A stretch of 11,813 nt of DNA from JAYEIH01 sp034659995 (lineage in GTDB: Archaea > Methanobacteriota_B > Thermococci > Methanofastidiosales > B48-G16), in contig JAYEIH010000087.1 of NCBI GenBank assembly GCA_034659995.1, positions 1 to 11,813 of the forward strand. The letters are read 5' to 3'. The position numbers and the translations under genes are program-made. This document shows, piece after piece, positions 7,208 to 11,813 of this stretch (position 1 is its first letter; each line of letters opens with the position of its first letter). The notes beneath the pieces were generated by a model that did no database searches, had not been told where the DNA came from, and worked only from the letters and a program-made list of their open reading frames with translations.

Positions 7208-8268
7208 CGACCAAACACCTCATCTATAATCTCAGTCCCTGTTTCATAGGCAAATGACTGATCTGCTGTTTTCAAATATCTCTTTAACTCTTTCTTGGGG
7301 GAAAAAAGGAGTTTTTCCTCCTTAAAATCTGGTATATTCTTAGACGTAGTCGTATCCTTCAAGATGAAATGTAAGGCAATATTCGCCCTCTCCTTAATCC
7401 TCTGATAGTTTATATCTTTTTTATCGCTCATCGATATCTCGCCCTCAAGAATAATTCTTACTATTTTATCATCTATATCTTCCAATTTTCCCATTGCTTC
7501 CTCCGTTATCTCGAAACCAGTTTTCTCTTGGCAGGAGAGGGTAAAATCATTCATTTCTCTTGTTTTTGTCTCTATAAACTCTATCTCTCCATCATAAACA
7601 ACAAATCCTTTTTCATCGCCGAACTCGGAAAAGTCATACTTTTCCAGAGAACCCGGATAGACAAACCGTTCTTTGAGTATCTGGAACTTATGGATATGTC
7701 CGAGAGCTACATACTCGTACTTGGGAACCTGTGAAGGAAGGATGGAGCTCTCGTCAAAGGACATATACCGTTCACTTGAAAGTTTTGCGCCTTCTATCGT
7801 TGTGTGGAGCATTAAAATATTTTTAAATCCCTTTTTAGGATTTTTTATGTGTTTTGTTGGGTCTTCAGTATACGGAACACCGTGTATTCTGTACGCTCCT
7901 ATCGTCTTTTCAAATGGTTTCAGCCCTACGAAAATATGAGGTATGGTGGTATATAGCGCCAGAGGATTTGCCACACCCCGTGTGCGGGGGGTCTCATGAT
8001 TGCCAGGTATAATAAACGTACTGACCTTTGCCTCAGAGACTCTAAAAAGTTCCTTCTGGACGAATTTTCTGATAAAGTTTGTTGGATTGACATTATCGAA
8101 GAGATCTCCAGATATTAAAAATAGTTCGGGTTTATTTTCCGTTACAAAATCTATAACCTCTCTAAAAACGTAGCAAAAATCCAGAAGACGAAGATTTAAT
8201 CCCTTTTCCGAGTCTATCCTGGAATAACGGCTGAGTCCGAGATGAGAATCTGCGGTATGTACGATCAT
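7204..8268 (-). CDS. mre11: DNA double-strand break repair nuclease Mre11
   Basis: Mn-dependent 3'-5' exonuclease/endonuclease subunit that acts with Rad50 in end resection. The 354 residues begin with the calcineurin-like phosphoesterase domain. All eight metal-site residues known from Pyrococcus Mre11 can be placed: Asp7 and His9 (TADSHLG), Asp55 (SGDLFD), Asn90 and His91 (PGNHE), His155 (LMLHTT), His191 and His193 (ALGHIH). The family's GNH[DE] motif is Glu here. The C-terminal part (about 235-354) holds the capping region and a Lys-rich tail that in other Mre11 proteins binds the base of the Rad50 coil; it is somewhat shorter than in Pyrococcus. The gene overlaps rad50 by 4 bases. The herA and nurA genes that often accompany this pair in archaea are not here; threonine synthase lies upstream instead. 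Confidence 0.96.
   Translation of the reverse strand: MIVHTADSHLGLSRYSRIDSEKGLNLRLLDFCYVFREVIDFVTENKPELFLISGDLFDNVNPTNFIRKFVQKELFRVSEAKVSTFIIPGNHETPRTRGVANPLALYTTIPHIFVGLKPFEKTIGAYRIHGVPYTEDPTKHIKNPKKGFKNILMLHTTIEGAKLSSERYMSFDESSILPSQVPKYEYVALGHIHKFQILKERFVYPGSLEKYDFSEFGDEKGFVVYDGEIEFIETKTREMNDFTLSCQEKTGFEITEEAMGKLEDIDDKIVRIILEGEISMSDKKDINYQRIKERANIALHFILKDTTTSKNIPDFKEEKLLFSPKKELKRYLKTADQSFAYETGTEIIDEVFGR
7216..7221 (-). promoter_or_regulatory. Ribosome binding site deciding the TTG start of rad50
   Basis: GAGGTG on the minus strand, inside the end of mre11, ends 8 bases before the TTG at 7207. With the 4-base gene overlap it supports this start over any internal ATG. Confidence 0.5.
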
Positions 8269-8287
8269 AATTATCGTTGACTCTCTA

Positions 8288-8296
8288 TCTTTAAAG
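8288..8296 (-). promoter_or_regulatory. TATA-like box before mre11, leaderless spacing
   Basis: CTTTAAAGA lies in the 45-base gap between threonine synthase and mre11. Its centre is about 24 bases from the ATG at 8268, so transcription would begin at or next to the start codon. No Shine-Dalgarno site is present in this gap, which agrees with a leaderless mRNA. It suggests mre11-rad50 can be expressed apart from the genes upstream. Confidence 0.35.
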
Positions 8297-8313
8297 AGGT
8301 TTCGAGACGCTCA

Positions 8314-9393
8314 TTATCCTCCCATTTTCAGCCCATGGCCCGTGAGTACGGAGACAACGAGCTCATCTGAACTCTTTTTTAAGTATTTTTTCAAGCCTGC
8401 GATAGTTGCTGCGGCCGTTGGCTCGATAAAATGTCCTTTTTTCCACATCTCACTTAGAGAGTCTTTTATCTCAGAATCGCTGACCGCGATAAAATCACCG
8501 CCGGTCTTCCTTACCGCGCTGAGTATCTGTTTACCGCGGATGGGATGAGCAATGGCAATACCTTCCGCAATGGTCTCTTTCTTTTTTACCGCGGGAACAT
8601 CCTTAAACGCTCTGTACAGAGGGCTGCAGTTCTCAGACTGAACCGCAATAATCCTGGGAACTCGCTCAGTAACTCCAGCATTTAAAAGCTCGTTAAATCC
8701 TATATATGCCCCAAGGAGAACTGTTCCGTTACCCACCGGAAGTACCACCGTATCCGGCGCCTTCCAACCGAGCTGTTCACTAACCTCAAATGCAAATGTT
8801 TTCGTGCCGTGGAAAAAGAAAGGGTTCCGGGAATGGCTTGCATAGTATGTTTCCTCAGCTGCACTCAGTGCCGCCTTTGCAGCCTCTTCTCTATCGCCGG
8901 GAACTCTGTGCAGCTCTGCACCGTAACTCTCTGTCTGGTGCATTTTCGCAGAAGATACCTCCTTGGGAACAAAAATATCACATTTTATTTCTGCTTTTGC
9001 ACAGTACGCAGCGATAGCCGCCCCGGCATTTCCTGAAGAGTCTTCAACTACACGCTGGATTCCCAGCTCTTTAAGTTTACTGATAAGAACGGAAGCACCT
9101 CTATCCTTAAAAGAACCCGTGGGAAATAACTGATCCTCTTTAAGCCAGAGAGAAACACCACCAATAGTTTCTTTTATCATTGGGGTACATCCTTCGCCAA
9201 AGGAAATAATGCTGTCATCTCGAACTGGCAGGGCCTCCCTATATCTCCATATGGTTGGCTTTCTTTTCTCTATGGTATTCAGAGGAAAATGAGGGGTGAA
9301 CTTTATATCAAGCAATCCTCCGCAGACACATCTCCAGATCTTTTTATCCAATGAAAAAACTTTGCCGCATTCCCTACACTGTAATCCATCCAT
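8314..9393 (-). CDS. thrC: Threonine synthase
   Basis: PLP-dependent conversion of O-phosphohomoserine to threonine, the last step of threonine synthesis. The 359 residues begin with a small zinc-ribbon-like motif (Cys6, Cys9, Cys22, Cys24), common in archaeal ThrC. The fold-type II PLP core follows: TGSFKDRGAS (92-101) with Lys96 as the PLP-binding lysine, SSGNAG (119-124) for substrate carboxylate and GNGT (221-224) for PLP phosphate. The end LTGHGLKMGG matches the ThrC C-terminal motif. Paralogues such as cysteate synthase or threonine dehydratase share this core; the zinc-ribbon start and the TGHGLK end favour ThrC. No other threonine pathway gene is nearby. It is separated by 55 bases from the regulator upstream and 45 from mre11 downstream, so it may be an independent unit. 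Confidence 0.9.
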   Translation of the reverse strand: MDGLQCRECGKVFSLDKKIWRCVCGGLLDIKFTPHFPLNTIEKRKPTIWRYREALPVRDDSIISFGEGCTPMIKETIGGVSLWLKEDQLFPTGSFKDRGASVLISKLKELGIQRVVEDSSGNAGAAIAAYCAKAEIKCDIFVPKEVSSAKMHQTESYGAELHRVPGDREEAAKAALSAAEETYYASHSRNPFFFHGTKTFAFEVSEQLGWKAPDTVVLPVGNGTVLLGAYIGFNELLNAGVTERVPRIIAVQSENCSPLYRAFKDVPAVKKKETIAEGIAIAHPIRGKQILSAVRKTGGDFIAVSDSEIKDSLSEMWKKGHFIEPTAAATIAGLKKYLKKSSDELVVSVLTGHGLKMGG

Positions 9394-9415
9394 AGAATAG
9401 TTCTTATGCCAGATC

Positions 9416-9421
9416 TTTTAA
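9416..9421 (-). promoter_or_regulatory. TATA-like box before thrC, leaderless spacing
   Basis: GTTAAAAGA on the minus strand has its TTAAAA core centred about 25 bases before the ATG at 9393. No ribosome binding site precedes that ATG, so a leaderless transcript is plausible. This box and the one before mre11 share form and spacing. Confidence 0.35.
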
Positions 9422-9448
9422 CTCTTTCTCCTTGCAAAAAGGAAAGAA

Positions 9449-10117
9449 TTACTCAACTTCGACCCTGCTAAGTTTCTTATCTCTGTATGTGTATATTCCC
9501 TTACTTTGGATATGCCTACATGCCTTCTCTATCCAATGTTCATCCGCATTGATCTTATTCAACTCCTCAATTCCCAACTGCCGCTTATCTTTTTTCTCCA
9601 GGATATCGAAAATCATCGAGGATATAGGTTTAATTATGAGGTTTTCCTCCTTGGCATGTATAAACTCAAAAACAACATAGGCCGTATCCTGATCTGTATC
9701 GAGCGTAGTTTGTATATCTCCTATTGTAATATTACTGGGTAGTTGTGTCTCCATTTTTTTCTGTACATACTTTGCAGCCTTTCTCTCCAGTTCTGACCTG
9801 TTATAAGCCTTTACAAATTTTGAGAGGTCTATCTGGACGGTGAGATAGAGATCCACTATTTTGTACAGCTTTGAGGGAGTACCGCCTCGTGTATAGACAT
9901 AGTTCACCAGACCTGCGTCCTCAAGTATCTCCAGATGCTTTGTAACCGTAGGAAGACTAAGATCGAGCACCTTGGCTATTGCTGTTGGTGTCATTCCCAC
10001 CCTGTACCTCTGAAGAAGGAGATCAATTATTTTCAATCGGGTCTCATTTGTCAGAGAGTACAGTGCTGACATGGCTTTTAGTGTGTCTCTTTTCGATATG
10101 GATACCATTAATATCAC
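9449..10117 (-). CDS. ArsR-type winged-helix transcription regulator with extra C-terminal domain
   Basis: Predicted DNA-binding regulator. Residues about 16-88 form a winged helix of ArsR type: LYSLTNETRLKIIDLLL (first helices), MTPTAIAKVLDLSLPTVTKH (helix-turn-helix), LEILEDAGLVNYV and the wing TRGGTPSKLYKI. There is no metal-binding CxC motif in the recognition helix, so metal sensing of the ArsR kind is not indicated. A further 130 residues follow, with charged helices and a beta-like stretch (TAYVVFEFIHA), which I cannot assign; they may bind a ligand or mediate oligomerisation. The frame opens with GTG at 10117, abutting the stop of the Yip1-like gene, but ATG at codon 4 (10108) lies 4 bases after AGTGAT and may be the true start. 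As the third gene after a lipoprotein and a membrane protein, it likely regulates that cassette. Confidence 0.82.
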   Translation of the reverse strand: MILMVSISKRDTLKAMSALYSLTNETRLKIIDLLLQRYRVGMTPTAIAKVLDLSLPTVTKHLEILEDAGLVNYVYTRGGTPSKLYKIVDLYLTVQIDLSKFVKAYNRSELERKAAKYVQKKMETQLPSNITIGDIQTTLDTDQDTAYVVFEFIHAKEENLIIKPISSMIFDILEKKDKRQLGIEELNKINADEHWIEKACRHIQSKGIYTYRDKKLSRVEVE

Positions 10118-10771
10118 TCACGTATGGAATATAAACGGAACACCCGACAACAGAATCACAAGGAGTATGGGCAGAAGGTAGGGCATTATGACACAGATGA
10201 AGGACCTTCCGAGATCTAATCCGTATGTCTCGCTCACTGAGAGAATCCGCAGGGCAAGAGTCCAGAGAGATTCAGCTATTTTCATTGCAATAAGTGCAAA
10301 GAACCCTGCCACGGGGTGCAAAATAAAGATCAAAAGCCCAAAGACGGTGGCAAGGGACGCAATCTGAGAGTATCCATACGTACAAAGAAGGGACTCAAAG
10401 TCGCCAATACCCTTGAACATATATTTCGCAGTTGCATGGCCTATCCCAGCAGTTAAAATCCATGGAATAAGAGAGTAGGTGGCAAAGGCCAAGGCTATAC
10501 CGACAAATGCCACAAGGATAACCCCTGTAAATCCGGAGAGATCAATCTCCCAATTTATCACGTCGGGAGAAATATGGACTCTTTCGGAGAAAAACTCTGT
10601 AATCTCATCTATGCCCCTGATAATGCATAATCCAGCGAGAAAGGTCTTGAGAAAGTTCATTCCCAGCACTATGCCCACCGGCTCTGTCATGGAAAACCCT
10701 TCCGCAAGTATATTCTGAAACGTTTCTCTCGGTGAAACAATTACTTTTTTCATTCTGTTCGCAAATCTCAT
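10118..10771 (-). CDS. Yip1-domain-like multi-span membrane protein
   Basis: 217 residues with about five hydrophobic spans (near 32-52, 80-104, 104-116, 133-165, 190-212). The N-terminus KKVIVSPRETFQNIL matches the short amphipathic start seen in prokaryotic Yip1-family proteins, and the central segment GIGDFESLLCTYGYSQIASL (121-140) matches their conserved Gly/Tyr loop before a membrane span. Function of prokaryotic Yip1 proteins is unknown. It overlaps the lipoprotein gene by 4 bases (ATGA) and has GAGGTGA a few bases before its ATG; a second Met at codon 7 exists but is less well placed. The regulator gene abuts its stop. The three genes are therefore probably one translation-coupled unit, with this protein as the membrane component. 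Confidence 0.7.
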   Translation of the reverse strand: MRFANRMKKVIVSPRETFQNILAEGFSMTEPVGIVLGMNFLKTFLAGLCIIRGIDEITEFFSERVHISPDVINWEIDLSGFTGVILVAFVGIALAFATYSLIPWILTAGIGHATAKYMFKGIGDFESLLCTYGYSQIASLATVFGLLIFILHPVAGFFALIAMKIAESLWTLALRILSVSETYGLDLGRSFICVIMPYLLPILLVILLSGVPFIFHT

Positions 10772-11460
10772 CCTCTCACCTCTATACCTCCTATATCCAC
10801 ACTCACCCAGATTTCATATGCCACATCCTTTTCTGGGCGTATCCTGTAGGTATTTTTCTTTATCATAGCATTCTCCGCATCTATGGAAACAGCTCCTATG
10901 TCTATATCGTAATGAAGTATATATCCTGCATCTTTATCAAGAATGATCTCTACGTTGCCTGTATCCACCTCTATCTCCACTTTTCCATTACCTTCTCTGG
11001 GGAGAAACAGCTTCAGACTCCCTATATCCACAGAGATGTCTATCTTTTTAAATCTGCCGGAATTTAGCAAAAACTTTGCATCGCCTATACCCATCTCGAA
11101 CTTTACCGTATCAAATGTACTTGATATTGTGCCGTCGATATCGCCTACAGGTGCGGAAAACTCTACTGTGTTTCCCATCTCGTTTATTTTGGGAATCTCG
11201 GAAGAATTATTTTTTTCATCTCTCACGATAGTGGTAATATCATAAAGAGAACTATCGGAAACGGCTATATCCACATCGCCTACGCCTACAGAAGCATGAA
11301 ATTTCTCCTTGGCCAGTGCTTGCTCCTCCATGAAATGATATATCTCTGTTTCTCCTTCATCGGTATTTATATACAGTTCTCCATCCTCTGTCCTTACTGT
11401 GCAGCCACTGAGCATCATAGACGATAGGAGAATACATATTACACTGAGTTTTTTCAGCAT
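10768..11460 (-). CDS. Lipoprotein with toastrack/LiaF-like beta-repeat domain
   Basis: Predicted surface lipoprotein: MLKKLSVICILLSSMMLSGC gives a basic start, a hydrophobic stretch and a lipobox LSGC with the Cys at residue 20. The mature part consists of repeated beta segments with a shared pattern, hydrophobic-x-hydrophobic-Gly-x-hydrophobic: VGVGDVDIAV, VGDIDGTI, MGIGDAKFLL, VDIGSLKLFL, VDTGNVEIIL, IDIGAVSIDA, VDIGGIEVRG, about 20-30 residues apart. This matches the toastrack/DUF4097/LiaF-C group of bacterial and archaeal envelope proteins, where the domain is tied to membrane stress systems. I chose the ATG at 11460 (the frame opens at GTG 11481) because AGGTG lies 5 bases before it and the signal peptide then has standard form. 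First gene of the cassette; its ATGA overlap links it to the Yip1-like gene. Confidence 0.8.
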   Translation of the reverse strand: MLKKLSVICILLSSMMLSGCTVRTEDGELYINTDEGETEIYHFMEEQALAKEKFHASVGVGDVDIAVSDSSLYDITTIVRDEKNNSSEIPKINEMGNTVEFSAPVGDIDGTISSTFDTVKFEMGIGDAKFLLNSGRFKKIDISVDIGSLKLFLPREGNGKVEIEVDTGNVEIILDKDAGYILHYDIDIGAVSIDAENAMIKKNTYRIRPEKDVAYEIWVSVDIGGIEVRG

Positions 11461-11465
11461 AATAA

Positions 11466-11470
11466 CACCT
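11466..11470 (-). promoter_or_regulatory. Ribosome binding site deciding the lipoprotein start
   Basis: AGGTG on the minus strand, 5 bases before ATG 11460, selects that start over the in-frame GTG at 11481, which would put the site inside the gene. Confidence 0.55.
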
Positions 11471-11490
11471 TTGTTAAGCACTTAGATTTC

Positions 11491-11499
11491 ATATATATT
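11491..11499 (-). promoter_or_regulatory. TATA box of the lipoprotein-Yip1-regulator cassette
   Basis: AAATATATAT on the minus strand, centred about 35 bases before ATG 11460, predicts a start of transcription near 11470 and a leader of about 10 bases. The purine-rich GTTGAAA just upstream could be the BRE. The 58-bp tandem repeats begin 16 bases upstream of this box, in the position expected for operators or activator sites. Confidence 0.6.
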
Positions 11500-11518
11500 T
11501 CAACTAACTCTGCCTTTA

Positions 11519-11545
11519 AATACTTTTTGGCCTGCAAAAAGTATT
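11519..11545. promoter_or_regulatory. Perfect 11-bp inverted repeat, copy 1
   Basis: AATACTTTTTG and CAAAAAGTATT are exact reverse complements around a 5-base spacer GCCTG. Symmetry of two 11-bp arms is typical of a site for a dimeric winged-helix regulator; as RNA it would form a hairpin with a short loop. Confidence 0.6.
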
Positions 11546-11576
11546 CAATGCACAGCCCTGAAAGCCTGTGAATTTA

Positions 11577-11603
11577 AATACTTTTTGGCCTGCAAAAAGT
11601 ATT
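11577..11603. promoter_or_regulatory. Perfect 11-bp inverted repeat, copy 2
   Basis: Second exact copy of the palindrome, 58 bases (about 5.5 helical turns) from the first. A lone left arm recurs in the partial third unit at 11635-11645. Confidence 0.6.
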
Positions 11604-11666
11604 CAATGCACAGCCCTGAAAGCCTGTGAATTTAAATACTTTTTGGTTCGGCATGGTGATGAAAGA

Positions 11667-11676
11667 TTTTTTATAT
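11667..11676 (+). promoter_or_regulatory. TATA box for the zinc-finger/KH gene
   Basis: TTTTTTATAT is centred about 43 bases before ATG 11715, predicting a start near 11698 and a leader of about 17 bases that includes the ribosome site AGGAG (11702-11706). Confidence 0.5.
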
Positions 11677-11714
11677 GCTCAGCTCTATGGTATAGAAATA
11701 TAGGAGAAAGAAAG

Positions 11715-11813
11715 ATGAAAACACCCCTCTGTGAAAAATGTCTTAAAGGTAATGTCCTCTGTTCGAGATGTAGTGAGAAGCTCGAAAAGGGAGAGATAAC
11801 GCAAAGAGATATA
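11715..11813 (+). CDS. Zinc-finger/KH (NusA-like) RNA-binding protein, N-terminal fragment
   Basis: Only 33 codons are inside the window. They show MKTPLCEKCLKG followed by NVLCSRCSEKLEKGEI: four cysteines at 6, 9, 16 and 19 forming a compact zinc finger. From memory this start is characteristic of an archaeal protein that continues into KH domains and is annotated as NusA-like transcription factor or KH-domain protein; the KH part lies beyond the edge, so the call rests on the N-terminus alone. The ATG has AGGAG 8 bases before it and its own TATA box. It is divergent from the lipoprotein cassette, with the 58-bp repeats between. Confidence 0.65.
   Translation, partial: MKTPLCEKCLKGNVLCSRCSEKLEKGEITQRDI

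Larger units (their letters stand above)
11515..11646. repeat. 58-bp tandem direct repeat, two copies plus a 16-bp third
   Basis: Unit 1 is 11515-11572 and unit 2 is 11573-11630, identical in sequence; the first 16 bases (TTTAAATACTTTTTGG) recur at 11631-11646 before the match ends. There is no spacer, so this is not a CRISPR array. Each unit begins with a TATA-like TTTAAATA and contains a perfect inverted repeat plus a second, weaker one (CACAG/CTGTG, 11551-11570, extendable to 11547-11574 with one mismatch). It fills most of the space between the divergent promoters of the lipoprotein gene and the zinc-finger/KH gene. A recent duplication is indicated by the lack of differences. Confidence 0.95.

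Noticed and set aside
7934..8001. PGNHE in Mre11 as a lost catalytic residue
   Set aside because: The metal ligands of this motif are Asn and His, both present; Asp or Glu in the last place is normal for the phosphoesterase family.
11515..11646. CRISPR array
   Set aside because: The repeats are directly joined with no unique spacers and only two full copies.

Overview
The window looks like archaeal chromosome. It carries a deoxyhypusine synthase (an enzyme of archaea and eukaryotes), an Mre11-Rad50 pair, the start of an archaeal NusA-like zinc-finger/KH protein, TATA-type promoters, GGTGA-type ribosome binding sites, many GTG and TTG starts, and frequent AGA/AGG arginine and ATA isoleucine codons. 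A euryarchaeal-grade organism, possibly Thermoplasmatota-like, is my guess; the sequence alone does not fix the lineage.

Layout, left to right. Positions 1-1066 (+) look decayed: the 3' end of an unidentified gene whose last codons may be frameshifted, then a secreted beta-propeller-like gene broken by a frameshift and an in-frame TGA. A clear TATA promoter then drives a two-gene + strand unit: a membrane-anchored S49 (SppA-like) serine protease and deoxyhypusine synthase. From 2912 to 11460 every gene lies on the minus strand. In transcription order they are: lipoprotein with a LiaF/toastrack-like beta domain, Yip1-like membrane protein, ArsR-type winged-helix regulator, threonine synthase, Mre11, Rad50, a DUF432-like protein, an MscS channel, and two very small genes (a 7-Cys zinc-ribbon protein and a single-span membrane peptide). 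Most junctions overlap or abut. Only threonine synthase, mre11 and the zinc-ribbon gene follow gaps of about 38-55 bases, and the first two have TATA-like boxes spaced for leaderless transcripts. At the right edge a gene for an archaeal zinc-finger/KH protein starts divergently on the + strand.

Functional groups: (1) lipoprotein, Yip1-like protein and regulator form a tightly coupled cassette that could sense envelope state; (2) Mre11 and Rad50 process DNA double-strand breaks, here without HerA and NurA beside them; (3) the DUF432-like protein and MscS are coupled to each other and to rad50, followed by the zinc-ribbon/membrane peptide pair.

The most unusual non-coding structure is a 58-bp tandem repeat (two copies plus 16 bases of a third) between the two divergent promoters at 11491-11676. 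Each full unit holds a perfect 11-bp inverted repeat and a TTTAAATA box.
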